This document shows positions 36,401 to 43,529 of a stretch of DNA of 64,000 nt, piece after piece. Position 1 is the stretch's first letter; each line of letters begins with the position of its first letter. Location: the NCBI GenBank assembly GCA_020850325.1, contig JADZEW010000031.1, positions 1-64,000 of the forward strand, written 5' to 3'. Below the pieces are notes generated by a model that was not told the origin of the DNA, ran no database searches, and saw only the letters and a list, made by a program, of their open reading frames with translations. A program made the translations under genes and the position numbers. The DNA is from Methanoregulaceae archaeon. GTDB taxonomy: Bacteria > Armatimonadota > Fimbriimonadia > Fimbriimonadales > Fimbriimonadaceae.

Positions 36401-36562
36401 GGCGTATCGCCCGACATCGATGTGCCGAGCAACCCCAACGCCTTCGTGTCGGGGAAGGACCCGCAGCTCGACGCGGGCATCAGCTACCTGCTCGAAGACC
36501 TGCGCAAGAACCCACGGGCCAAGCCGAAGCAGCCGCTCAACCGAACCCGGATCGGCGGCTAG
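33404..36562 (+). CDS. tricorn-type serine protease (S41B)
   Basis: 1052 residues. Residues ~20-620 are WD40/PD40 beta-propeller repeats (GERNASFSPDGKSLAFEGEY-like; APRFSPDGKWIALTDS). A tricorn core, a PDZ domain (GVGKNVKEGMIVLEIAGVPAK) and an S41 peptidase domain follow. The tricorn catalytic residues align as Ser713-His714 (GSSHQYL), nucleophile Ser939 (NEFNISCGEEF) and Glu997 (VIEGEGVSPDI). Tricorn trims peptides made by other proteases. The N-terminus has only a weak hydrophobic stretch, so periplasmic versus cytoplasmic location is open. It is convergent with the GNAT gene, overlapping by 4 nt. Confidence 0.88.
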   Translation: MLSLALGIDLAAPQAAPSFIRYPDLHGSHVAFTSEGDIWIGDLETRTAKRLTSDPGAERNASFSPDGKSLAFEGEYDSRQAYVMPTSGGIPRRLTYAEGFRAVTDWSADGKNVIFRTTNVPTNYQMASVPVTGGVPKPFPLEFVSHMTFAPDGQRYAFTRFNRWYSAWFHYDGGMQNQIWVREPGPTQFRQITNTPGTNEFPAWCGDRIYFVNETKGKFTLMSVPAAGGEVRAELPPSDTEIREMDTDGKRLIFERGVGAEVFDPATRKATPISFQMASDEIHARPRTVPMDGFVQGASISPTGKRVWVESRGQIVSLPAGEGAAYVWKSKPGVRFRNPVSSPDGKSIAYFSDASGEFQLYVAKSDGSGEKQLTKDSGRQLLAPRFSPDGKWIALTDSKMNLRIVSVESGEDKVVANVPMTWFGVPFVFSPDSKWITYSQVAPVTLHNVVQLYEIETGKTTAVSDGRGSDSTPAFSSDGKWLVFVASRRMSADWDPVLNQMNLAPTGIVTLVSLAAETEDPFAPKNTDEGTPTAPAKKPDEKPQPMKVDLEGIWDRRIELPLPPSVYSKVDMVGNRVLAASAPTGGAPTIQFFDIATKQTGAVIEGAGFELSADQTKLLVPGATAFTVIGVTGDDRKAVTSLGLRLSVDPKAEWRQMFYDSWRLLRDYFYVPNMHGVDWPAIAKKYAAYLPSVRSRDELDELLRWMQSELGSSHQYLAPGDLIDNKRRVPGAHLGVDLEADPSGYYRLSKILRGDGFRASERSPLVGVGKNVKEGMIVLEIAGVPAKVGTDPYLGLQGRAGQVVSVVVNNKPTREGATTLYVRPIPSETRLRYLDWVESNRRYVEKASGGRLGYVHLAAMTTQDMNDFVKQYFGQRDKEGIVVDTRFNNGGNVQSVINQILASRLTGFFNMRDSSLSWTRQGDYFEGPMVCLQNEFNISCGEEFPHRFRDLKLGPVIGRRTMGGEVGSSPGWPLLDGGVVSVPNYGMWTPEDGWVIEGEGVSPDIDVPSNPNAFVSGKDPQLDAGISYLLEDLRKNPRAKPKQPLNRTRIGG

Positions 36563-36993
36563 AGCGACTTGGCCATACGTCGGTGGGGAATCGTCACTTC
36601 GGTGAACGGTTCCCCTTCGATCGTATAGCCGAGGCGAAGGTAGAAGTCGACCGCGGTATCGCGGGCGTTCAGCACCATGCGGGTGAAGCCGCGGGCTCGG
36701 GCGGTGGTTTCGCTGAACTCGACGAGGATGCGGCCGAGCCCCTGCCCTTGATGGTCCGGCCGCACCGCGACCTGCCGCATCTTGATCTCACCCTCGGACA
36801 GTGGGGTGAGCACGAGGCACGCGAGCGGCTCAGGAATTCCGAACTCCCACAAGGCACAATGCAAGTCCGTCACTTCCGCCGCCAGTTGCTCGGGGGTGAA
36901 GTCCAGCCCCAGCGGCTTGCGCAGCACTTCGTAGCGCAGCGAGACCGTGGCCTCGTATTCTGGCGTGCCGTGATCGACGAGTCGGCACTCCAC
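36559..36993 (-). CDS. GNAT family N-acetyltransferase
   Basis: 144 residues. LRYEVLRKPLGL at the start, MRQVAVRPDHQGQGLGRILVEFSETTARARGF with the acetyl-CoA loop, and VLNARDTAVDFYLRLGYTIEGEPF at the end match small ElaA/YjcF-like GNATs. The substrate is unknown. It starts at GTG 36993, two bases after the stop of the endonuclease-family gene, so the two are co-transcribed. Confidence 0.85.
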   Translation of the reverse strand: MECRLVDHGTPEYEATVSLRYEVLRKPLGLDFTPEQLAAEVTDLHCALWEFGIPEPLACLVLTPLSEGEIKMRQVAVRPDHQGQGLGRILVEFSETTARARGFTRMVLNARDTAVDFYLRLGYTIEGEPFTEVTIPHRRMAKSL

Positions 36994-36995
36994 GC

Positions 36996-38006
36996 TTAGC
37001 CTCGGATGTCCACGAAGACCGGCAGATGGTCGGAGGCCCCGGTGCCCTTCTCGGTGTAGACGGCTCGCCCCTCGGCGTTCTTGGACGTTCGGCCGGTGGT
37101 GCCTTCAAGGGCATCCTTTCCGGAGAAGATCATGGGCGTAGCCGCGCGCGGGGCGAGTCCTGGGCTCACGAGAATCTGGTCGAACAGCACGCCCTCGGTG
37201 AGCACGTCGTCTGGGAAGCGATACTCCTTGCCCCGGAATCGCTCGTTCTCCGACTTCGCGCGGTTCATGATCGGCTCCAGCGGCTGACCCTGGTAGACCT
37301 TGTTCAGGCCGAGCGTGACGTAGTCCTTATCGTACAGCGGCTCCATCAGGTTGACCATGAGCGGCTTGCTGCTCGAGACGCGTCCTCCCTCAACGGCGAG
37401 GTTGCCGGTTTCGAGGATGTTGACGCTGACGTCATCGGGGGCGTCGTTCAAGTCGCCGAGGACGACGTGGTGCTCCTTCGGACGCTGGGCGATCCACGCG
37501 GCGAGCATTCCCATCGCCATCTGGCGTTGCGGATCGGTGTTCATGCGTCCGCCGCCCCGGCTCTTGTTGTGGAGCACGTACACGGAGAACTTCTCGCCGG
37601 TCGGCCCCACGACCACCGCCCACAGCACGTCGCGCTTGCCGGGGAAGGGGAAGTCGAGTTCCTTGCCGCGAAACAGCGTGGTGTAGGATTCGACGCGGTA
37701 CGGCTTACGGACGACGAGCGCGACCTCTTGGTCCTCGTCGACTTCGTCCATGATCGCGATAGTGTAGTTGCTATCGAAGAACTGTTCGAGCGCCTTGCGG
37801 CTCGAGATCTCCTGCAGACCAATGACGTCGGCGTTGACGCTGCGGAAGATGTTCTTAAGGCGGTTGACCCGATCGGGATGCGCGTCTTCGCTCAGCCACT
37901 GGATGTTGTAGGTGGCGAACCGGGCGGAGTCGGATCGAGTTTGGGGAATGCATGCCACGCCCACCGCGAGCACGGCGGTGACGAGCAGGGAACGCAACCA
38001 ACGCAT
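36996..38006 (-). CDS. exported endonuclease/exonuclease/phosphatase family protein
   Basis: 336 residues from ATG 38006. TACCCT ends 7 nt upstream of it; a longer frame from 38033 would cross that hexamer and is rejected. The start MRWLRSLLVTAVLAVGVAC gives a lipobox-like signal (AVGVAC). The EEP fold shows FATYNIQWLSED, DVIGLQEI (metal-binding Glu), VYVLHNKSR, VVLGDLNDAPDD and the terminal SDHLPVFVDI. It may act on nucleic acids, sphingolipids or phosphoinositides outside the cytoplasm; the substrate is open. Confidence 0.82.
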   Translation of the reverse strand: MRWLRSLLVTAVLAVGVACIPQTRSDSARFATYNIQWLSEDAHPDRVNRLKNIFRSVNADVIGLQEISSRKALEQFFDSNYTIAIMDEVDEDQEVALVVRKPYRVESYTTLFRGKELDFPFPGKRDVLWAVVVGPTGEKFSVYVLHNKSRGGGRMNTDPQRQMAMGMLAAWIAQRPKEHHVVLGDLNDAPDDVSVNILETGNLAVEGGRVSSSKPLMVNLMEPLYDKDYVTLGLNKVYQGQPLEPIMNRAKSENERFRGKEYRFPDDVLTEGVLFDQILVSPGLAPRAATPMIFSGKDALEGTTGRTSKNAEGRAVYTEKGTGASDHLPVFVDIRG

Positions 38007-38013
38007 GGGCATG

Positions 38014-38019
38014 AGGGTA
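38014..38019 (-). promoter_or_regulatory. -10-like hexamer of the EEP gene
   Basis: TACCCT on the minus strand, ending 7 nt before ATG 38006. Confidence 0.45.
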
Positions 38020-38047
38020 CCCCTCACGCCCACCGTTGAGCCGATTC

Positions 38048-38329
38048 TTAACCCATGCGATCGGCGATCGCGCGGCGGATCATCGCGTCCGCGATGTCAT
38101 CGCCCGAGGGATTGTAGGTGCCCGCGTCGACGCGCGCCTTCAGTTCGGCGATGCGATCTTCGCGATCGGGCATGTTCAGGACTTCCTGAACGACTTGCCG
38201 AACGAGTTCGGCGTCTTCGGGTCGAGGATAGCTTGCCGGATTCAGGTCCATATCTTGGATCTCACGGATGAGTCCGCGCTGAACCAGCAGCTCCCTAACC
38301 ATTTTCACTTGTGCGTCTGATATCTGCAT
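38048..38329 (-). CDS. flgM: FlgM-like anti-sigma-28 factor
   Basis: 93 residues. The C-terminal half DREDRIAELKARVDAGTYNPSGDDIADAMIRRAIADRM has the FlgM pattern: a helix, the GTY turn, then an I-A-x-x-M/L helix that wraps the flagellar sigma factor FliA. The N-terminal half (VKMVRELLVQRGLIREIQDMD) is unlike classical FlgM and may be lineage-specific. A strong GGAAGGAG site precedes the ATG by 8 nt. The ~260-base leader region upstream contains a GEMM-class riboswitch, so second-messenger control of flagellar gene expression is likely. No other flagellar gene is in the window. Confidence 0.7.
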   Translation of the reverse strand: MQISDAQVKMVRELLVQRGLIREIQDMDLNPASYPRPEDAELVRQVVQEVLNMPDREDRIAELKARVDAGTYNPSGDDIADAMIRRAIADRMG

Positions 38330-38414
38330 CTTGAGAACTCCTTCCGTGTTCCGCTTGGATCGAGTTGACCTGACCCTCAGACGGCTTACGGATGCTCGTT
38401 GATTCGATCTATCA

Positions 38415-38508
38415 GACAGGCGTCCCGGCTATCTCTCCTCCGCTCCAGCAGCTTTGAGATCCTAGGCTTTGCGTGATCGAGGTCACCCTCGTCTTGCCTT
38501 TTTCTGTC
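38415..38508 (-). ncRNA. GEMM / cyclic-di-GMP-I-type riboswitch
   Basis: On the minus strand the aptamer reads in order: GGCAA (from 38498); a stem CGAGG/CCTCG capped by the GNRA tetraloop GTGA (38478-38491); the invariant core ACGCAAAGCC (38465-38474); a stem whose 3' strand leads into ATAGCCGGG (38424-38432); and the closing GCC of P1. This matches the c-di-GMP-I (GEMM-I) consensus in sequence order and in the tetraloop/receptor arrangement. GACAG at 38504-38508 can extend P1 with CTGTC (38415-38419), or instead pair with CTGTC at 38511-38515, giving a plausible alternative fold. It lies 85 nt upstream of the flgM-like ATG. Confidence 0.82.
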
Positions 38509-38593
38509 GAGACAGGTTTTGCCTGCCGTTGGTTATGTATCGGCACCCCCTCAAGAGTTCATTAGGGGCTCCCAAGCACTTTTTCGAGTTTTT

Positions 38594-40528
38594 TTAATTT
38601 GTTTCCCGATCCATGCGTTCGGGTGCGCTGATGCCGAGCAGGCTGAACACCGATCGCAGCGCATTTCGGGTGGCCACGCACAGTGAGATGCGGGCGCGGC
38701 TGAGCTCAGGATGCTCCGGCTGGATCACGCGACAGGCATCGTAGAAGTGGTGATACGCCCTGGCCAGGTCAATGGCGTAGGTCGCAAGGCGGTGCACGCC
38801 GTAGTCCTCGGCGGCTCGGCTGACCTCGTAGGGGAGGTCGGCGATCATCTTGATCAGCGCGAGCTCCTTCGGGTGATCGATTAGGCTCGGATTCGACTCG
38901 GCGGTGAGGCCGGCCTCGGCGGCCTTGGCGATGACGCTGCAGATGCGGGCATGGGCGTACTGCACATAGAACACCGGGTTCTCGTCGCTCTGTCGCTCGG
39001 CGAGGTCGAGGTCGAAGTCGAAGGTCGTATCGTGCGAGCGCATCAAGTAGAAGAAGCGCGCGACATCTTTGCCGACTTCCTGCTGCTCGGCCTTGCTGGC
39101 GTTGGGTTTCACGGTCCGCCCGATCTCGTCGACGAGATCGATGATCGCGTAGATGTTTCCGTCGCGCTTCCGCATCGGAGCGGGCTTGCCCTCCTTCATG
39201 AAGCGCACGAGTTGGAAAATGACGACTTCGAGCTTCTCTTTCGACCGGGCGAGCGCAGCTTGGCATGCGTCTCGGTCAGCAGGGGAGTCGTAGAGCTTGG
39301 CTTCGAGCTCGGTCAGCGGAGCGGCGTCCGAGTTGTTGCTCGGGGCCATTTCCAGAGCCGCGACAACGGCATGCAACCGCCCGATGTAGCCGTGATGGTC
39401 GGGCCCGAGGATCGTGATCAGCTTTTCCGCGTCTGCCGGCCGGTTGAACTTGTCCTTGTGATAAGCGACGTCGCTGGCGATGTAGGTGAGCCGCCCGTCT
39501 TGGCGCTTGAGGACGCGGTCTTGGTCATCGCCGAACTTGGTTGATCGGAGCCAGAGGGTCGCGTTCTCCCCCTCTCCGCTTGCGGGGAGGGGGCTGGGGG
39601 GTGGGGTCAACTCCCCGTCATCCTCAGTCGCGCCCGCTTGCGTCTCGATCTCGACATCCTCGAGCACGCTGCCCTTACCGAGCTTGAGCTTGTTGCGGAT
39701 CGGCCGCGTATCGGCGGCACCCTTCGCCGCGAGTTCATCGATGTCCTGGGCGACGATGCCCCGGTCGTGGAGCGACTGCTCGGAGAACCAGGTGTCGAAC
39801 TCGGTGGCGAATACGGAGAGGTCCGTGTGCTGCCGCTTCAGCATGAGCGCTTGGCTCTGCTGCTGGAACCAGTCGACGGTCTCTCCGCCCGCGGTGGTCA
39901 AACTGCTCGCGACTTCTTGAACATAGTCGCCTTTGTAGCCGTTGTCTGGCACCGGGCGTCCTTCGACAAGCGCTTTCACGCTCTCCGCGAACAGTCGCAT
40001 CTGCTCGCTGTTCACGCCGTCGTTGATGTAGTACTCGCGGTGGACGGTGTTGCCCGCCGCCTCGAGCACGCTGCACAGCGTCGAACCGAACGCGGCACCT
40101 CGCCCCGAGCCGATCGTGATCGGCCCGTTCGGGTTCACCGAAACAAACTCGACGTTGATTCGCTTTGGACTCGGGTTGTCGCGGCCAGCCGCATGGGCGA
40201 GTTGCTCACCCTCGGCGAGCAGCGGAGTCAGCCAGCCCGCGATGTAGCCCGGTGTCAGGCGGAAGTTGATAAACCCGGGTCCGGCGACGTCGATCGACTC
40301 AAAGACCGACGCATCGGTAACCGCCTCGCGGACCATCTCGGCGAGTTCGCGGGGGTTCTTGCCCGCGGGCTTCGAGGCCACGAGCGCAAAGTTGGTGGCG
40401 AAGTCGCCGTGGGCAGGGTCGCGGGGGTCGGCGATCTCGGCGCGAGGCAGGCCCGATGGCAGACGCCCCTCGCTGACGAGCGCGTCGATGGCATGCTGGA
40501 GCCGCTGGGTGAGATCGTGCCGAATCAC
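38594..40528 (-). CDS. argS: arginyl-tRNA synthetase with altered HIGH motif and in-frame insert
   Basis: 644 residues, longer than the usual 550-590. The N-terminal Arg-S domain, Rossmann catalytic domain and C-terminal DALR anticodon-binding helices (LARAYHHFYDACRVI...LGISAPERM) are all present, as is the MRKRDGN counterpart of KMSKS. The HIGH motif region reads NPNGPITIGSGRGAAFG, where family members have HVGH, so both histidines are missing. Residues ~307-321 are encoded by a palindromic repeat inserted in frame. The start is GTG with TACAAC 6 nt upstream. It is downstream of secG. It may be divergent but active, or a paralogue. Confidence 0.92.
   Translation of the reverse strand: MIRHDLTQRLQHAIDALVSEGRLPSGLPRAEIADPRDPAHGDFATNFALVASKPAGKNPRELAEMVREAVTDASVFESIDVAGPGFINFRLTPGYIAGWLTPLLAEGEQLAHAAGRDNPSPKRINVEFVSVNPNGPITIGSGRGAAFGSTLCSVLEAAGNTVHREYYINDGVNSEQMRLFAESVKALVEGRPVPDNGYKGDYVQEVASSLTTAGGETVDWFQQQSQALMLKRQHTDLSVFATEFDTWFSEQSLHDRGIVAQDIDELAAKGAADTRPIRNKLKLGKGSVLEDVEIETQAGATEDDGELTPPPSPLPASGEGENATLWLRSTKFGDDQDRVLKRQDGRLTYIASDVAYHKDKFNRPADAEKLITILGPDHHGYIGRLHAVVAALEMAPSNNSDAAPLTELEAKLYDSPADRDACQAALARSKEKLEVVIFQLVRFMKEGKPAPMRKRDGNIYAIIDLVDEIGRTVKPNASKAEQQEVGKDVARFFYLMRSHDTTFDFDLDLAERQSDENPVFYVQYAHARICSVIAKAAEAGLTAESNPSLIDHPKELALIKMIADLPYEVSRAAEDYGVHRLATYAIDLARAYHHFYDACRVIQPEHPELSRARISLCVATRNALRSVFSLLGISAPERMDRETN
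39566..39606 (-). repeat. GC-rich palindromic element P, copy 3, inside argS
   Basis: The arms CCCCCTCTCCGC and GCGGGGAGGGGG plus the tail CTGGGGGGTGGGG match copy 2. It is read in frame by argS as a Pro/Ser/Gly-rich segment (TPPPSPLPASGEGE) with no stop codon. Confidence 0.85.
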
Positions 40529-40534
40529 CCTAAG

Positions 40535-40540
40535 GTTGTA
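40535..40540 (-). promoter_or_regulatory. -10-like hexamer of argS
   Basis: TACAAC on the minus strand, ending 6 nt before GTG 40528. Confidence 0.35.
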
Positions 40541-40562
40541 CCCGCGTCAGGTTCAAGCGGAC

Positions 40563-40802
40563 TTAGGAGGGCAAGTTGTTGCCAACGACGTCGAGGATGA
40601 TGGTGAGCACCATGAAGCCGATGCCCAAGCCCAGCGTCATCCGCGAGATCAGGTCGTCGATGCTGGCTTTTCCCTTGAACGACGTGCGGATGCTTCCACC
40701 GCCCGACATGGCGTCGCCCTTACCCGTGGCGAACACGAGCAACGCGAACAGCACCGCCACGGCGACGGCAAGACCAAACAGGATGTTGTAGAAGACCAAC
40801 AC
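40563..40802 (-). CDS. secG: preprotein translocase subunit SecG
   Basis: 79 residues from GTG 40802. There are two membrane helices (VFYNILFGLAVAVAVLFALLVFA; LGLGIGFMVLTIILDVVG) separated by a Gly/Ser-rich loop (ATGKGDAMSGGGSIRTSF), the SecG pattern. It supports SecYE in protein export. A longer frame to 40865 lacks a reasonable start. TATACT lies 9 nt before the GTG. It is immediately upstream of argS. Confidence 0.85.
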   Translation of the reverse strand: MLVFYNILFGLAVAVAVLFALLVFATGKGDAMSGGGSIRTSFKGKASIDDLISRMTLGLGIGFMVLTIILDVVGNNLPS

Positions 40803-40811
40803 GGCTCGCGG

Positions 40812-40817
40812 AGTATA
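40812..40817 (-). promoter_or_regulatory. -10 box of secG
   Basis: TATACT on the minus strand, ending 9 nt before GTG 40802. Confidence 0.55.
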
Positions 40818-40928
40818 CCATCCGAGGGGGCGCATACCGAGTGTAGAGTGTCGAGTGCCTTGCACCGATCACGGACATCCACGAGGCGCGAGGGTGGTTC
40901 GTACTTCGCGTTAAACAGTCTTGCTCTC

Positions 40929-40971
40929 CACCCCCAACCCCCTCCTCTCACCGGAGTGAAAGGAGGGGGCT
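40929..40971 (+). repeat. GC-rich palindromic element P, copy 4
   Basis: The arms CCCCCTCCTCTCAC and GTGAAAGGAGGGGG pair with one mismatch around CGG. The left flank ACCCCCAA is conserved. It lies just past the glycosylasparaginase stop. Confidence 0.75.
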
Positions 40972-40976
40972 CGGAA

Positions 40977-42053
40977 TCAGAATGCGACCACGAGGTCTTC
41001 GTGCCGAGGTCCGGCCTCGTCGCACACCGCGTAGCGGCCGCCACCAAACATCACCACGCCCGCGTGGCGGCCCTTCGCATCCAGCACATAGAACTGCAGG
41101 TTGAACGCTGGACGCCCCGACTCAAGCTGCAGCCGCTTTTCGGTGTTGGCGGCGACCCGCTTCAGAGCCGCGATGCCCGCATCCTTGGGATGCGCACCGC
41201 GCCGCAGTTCCTCGACGATTAGGTAAGAACTCAGGTTGTACAGGTTGGCTTCGCCGCGCCCGGTCGAACCCGCTGCGCCTACGGCTTGATCAACATATAG
41301 CCCAGCGCCCAAGATCGGCGAATCACCTACGCGGCCGGGAATCTTGAAGGCGAGGCCGCTGGTCGTCGTCACCCCGGCTACGTCGCCCTTGTCGTTGATT
41401 CCGTTGCAGTTGATCGTGCCGTAGTAGTGCTCGGGGTCAATCCAGCCGTCCTCGATCATCGAGAGCGCGGCCGCATCGCCGTCGCGCTTGGCGGGGTCCA
41501 GATAATGGCCAGGATCGGTGCGTCGCATCCACTCCAGCCACGCTCGGCGGGAAGCATCCGTATTCAAGTCGGATTCGATGGTGAAACCCATGCGTCGGGC
41601 GAACTCCCGCGCTCCGGGGCCAACCAGCAAGTGGTGGTCGGTGTGCTGCATCACTGCGCGAGCAACCAAACTCGGCGTCCGCACGCCCTCGAGACACGCG
41701 ACCCCGCCCGCCCACTTCTTGCGGCCGTGCATGAGGCAGCTGTCGAGCTGGACCACGCCCTCGGCGTTCGGCAATCCGCCGTAGCCGACCGAGGTGTCCG
41801 CGGGATCGAGCTCGACGATGTTCACTCCCGCGACCAGCGCATCCAGCACGTCGGTGCCGCCGGTCATCATCCGAAAGGCGCGTTGCACGCACGTCTCGTT
41901 GGTATCGTGCTTGACCGTGTTGCCGTTGCCGGAGGCAATCACGACCGGCTTGATCGACGACTGGGGAACCCAAATGTGGGGGAAGTTCTTGACGACGGGC
42001 GCGGCGGTGAGCCCCGCTGCGGTGGCAATGAGTTCGCGACGCGTGATGCTCAT
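40977..42053 (-). CDS. N4-(beta-N-acetylglucosaminyl)-L-asparaginase-like Ntn hydrolase
   Basis: 358 residues of the glycosylasparaginase/isoaspartyl-peptidase Ntn family. A twin-arginine-like leader (MSITRRELIATAAGLTAAP) suggests Tat export. The autoproteolysis site is at Thr213 in HYYGTINCNG, whose Thr becomes the N-terminal nucleophile. GLAFKIPGRVGDSPILGAGLYVD is the conserved beta-subunit block that binds the substrate carboxylate. It cleaves the Asn-GlcNAc link of glycopeptides in characterised members; the true substrate here is unknown. TAAACT lies 6 nt before the ATG. An intergenic palindrome follows the stop. Confidence 0.87.
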   Translation of the reverse strand: MSITRRELIATAAGLTAAPVVKNFPHIWVPQSSIKPVVIASGNGNTVKHDTNETCVQRAFRMMTGGTDVLDALVAGVNIVELDPADTSVGYGGLPNAEGVVQLDSCLMHGRKKWAGGVACLEGVRTPSLVARAVMQHTDHHLLVGPGAREFARRMGFTIESDLNTDASRRAWLEWMRRTDPGHYLDPAKRDGDAAALSMIEDGWIDPEHYYGTINCNGINDKGDVAGVTTTSGLAFKIPGRVGDSPILGAGLYVDQAVGAAGSTGRGEANLYNLSSYLIVEELRRGAHPKDAGIAALKRVAANTEKRLQLESGRPAFNLQFYVLDAKGRHAGVVMFGGGRYAVCDEAGPRHEDLVVAF

Positions 42054-42059
42054 GGCGCC

Positions 42060-42065
42060 AGTTTA
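42060..42065 (-). promoter_or_regulatory. -10-like hexamer of the glycosylasparaginase gene
   Basis: TAAACT on the minus strand, ending 6 nt before ATG 42053. Confidence 0.5.
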
Positions 42066-42098
42066 GCGGAATCCGAAATCTTCTTTGGCAGGGTCTCG

Positions 42099-42104
42099 TA
42101 GTTT
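42099..42104 (+). promoter_or_regulatory. -10-like hexamer of the photolyase gene
   Basis: TAGTTT ends 6 nt before ATG 42111. Confidence 0.45.
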
Positions 42105-42110
42105 CCCGTT

Positions 42111-43517
42111 ATGGCTGCGAAAATGGCACTGGCTTGGATCCGCCGCGACCTACGGTTGTCGGATCACGCGGTGCTGTCCGAGGCCACCGCATCCGCCGAT
42201 CAGACCGCGGTGCTGTTCGTCTTCGAAACGAACATTCTCGACTCGTTGGAACCCGACGATCGGCGGGTGAGCTTCATCCGCAAGTCGCTGGTCGAGGTCG
42301 ATGAGGGACTTCGCCGGGCTGGCTCGCGACTGATTGTGCGCATCGGCGATCCGCTGGTCATCGTGCCCGAAGTCGCCCGACAGCTCGGCGCGGATACGGT
42401 CTACGCCGGGCGGGATTTTGAGCCGTACGCGATCGAGCGCGATGCCGACGCGGGCTGCCTGCTGAGCCGCGACGGCATCCGCTTCGAACAGCCGTTGGAC
42501 CACGTGATTCAGGGTGCCGACGAGCTGTTCAACCAGACCGGCGAGCCGTTCCGCGTGTTCACCCCCTACAGCAAGGCATGGTTGGCGCGGTATCAGCCGG
42601 AGATGGCGGCTGAGCGGGCGGTCGATCTTACCAAGCTGGTTCCAGCCGAACAAATCGAAGGTCTGAGCGAGCCGTGGGATTGGGTCGACATCGGATTCGT
42701 CGAGAACGACCTTTGGGTTCAGCCGGGCGAGTCGGGGGCGAAGCGCCAGTTCCGGCATTTCCTGCCCGCGATCGAGTCGTATGCCACCCTGCGCGATTTC
42801 CCCGCGCTTGAGGCCACGTCGGGCCTGAGCGTGCATCTCCGATTTGGCACGCTCTCGATCCGCGAGTGCGTGCGCGAAGCGGTGGCGAGGTTGCCGCATT
42901 CGCAGAAGTGGCTGAGCGAACTCATCTGGCGCGAGTTCTATTCGATGATCCTTGGGCAGTTCCCGCACGTGGTCGAGTCCACCTTCCAGCCCGCCTATCG
43001 CGAGTTGGAGTGGCCGGGCGATCCCGCGCACTTCGACGCTTGGAAGGAGGGCCGCACCGGCTACCCGATCGTCGATGCCGCCATGCGCTGCCTGAACGCG
43101 ACGGGGTGGATGCACAATCGCCTCCGCATGGTGGTGGCGTCGTTCCTTACCAAGGACTTGCTCCTCGACTGGCGGCTCGGCGAGGCGTACTTCGCGCAGA
43201 AGCTCCTTGATTTCGAGCTCGCCAGCAACAATGGCGGCTGGCAGTGGGCGGCCTCGACGGGCGTCGACGCGCAGCCGTACTTCCGCATCTTCAACCCGTT
43301 GCTGCAATCCAAGAAGTTCGATCCCGACGGCGTGTTCATCCGCCGCTGGTGTCCGGAACTGGCGTCGCTGAAGAACGAGTGGATTCACTGCCCATCCGAA
43401 GCGCCGATGTTCAACCAGATGGACGCGGGCTGTGAGATCGGGGTCCACTATCCAGCGCCGATCGTTCGTCACGCGGAGCAGAAAGAGCGCGCGGTTGCTT
43501 TGCTCTCGCGAGGGTAG
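42111..43517 (+). CDS. phr: deoxyribodipyrimidine photolyase (class I)
   Basis: 468 residues. The N-terminal antenna domain starts ALAWIRRDLRLSDHAVL, and the C-terminal FAD-binding helices carry GRTGYPIVDAAMRCLNATGWMHNRLRMVVASFLTKDLLLDWRLGEAYF and FELASNNGGWQWAASTGVDAQPYFRIFNP. It repairs UV-induced pyrimidine dimers with blue light. The Asn in NNGGWQW and the Trp-rich region fit a CPD photolyase rather than a cryptochrome, though sequence alone is not decisive. TAGTTT lies 6 nt before the ATG. Confidence 0.94.
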   Translation: MAAKMALAWIRRDLRLSDHAVLSEATASADQTAVLFVFETNILDSLEPDDRRVSFIRKSLVEVDEGLRRAGSRLIVRIGDPLVIVPEVARQLGADTVYAGRDFEPYAIERDADAGCLLSRDGIRFEQPLDHVIQGADELFNQTGEPFRVFTPYSKAWLARYQPEMAAERAVDLTKLVPAEQIEGLSEPWDWVDIGFVENDLWVQPGESGAKRQFRHFLPAIESYATLRDFPALEATSGLSVHLRFGTLSIRECVREAVARLPHSQKWLSELIWREFYSMILGQFPHVVESTFQPAYRELEWPGDPAHFDAWKEGRTGYPIVDAAMRCLNATGWMHNRLRMVVASFLTKDLLLDWRLGEAYFAQKLLDFELASNNGGWQWAASTGVDAQPYFRIFNPLLQSKKFDPDGVFIRRWCPELASLKNEWIHCPSEAPMFNQMDAGCEIGVHYPAPIVRHAEQKERAVALLSRG

Positions 43518-43529
43518 TTCATCAGCTAC

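Noticed and set aside
38535-38593. argS intrinsic terminator
   Set aside because: Complementary GCCCCT/AGGGGG arms occur downstream of argS but the loop is large and no T run follows, so I did not call it.
38594-40528. argS as a pseudogene because of the HIGH change and insert
   Set aside because: The frame is intact over 644 codons with all domains and a promoter; degeneration would be expected to break it.
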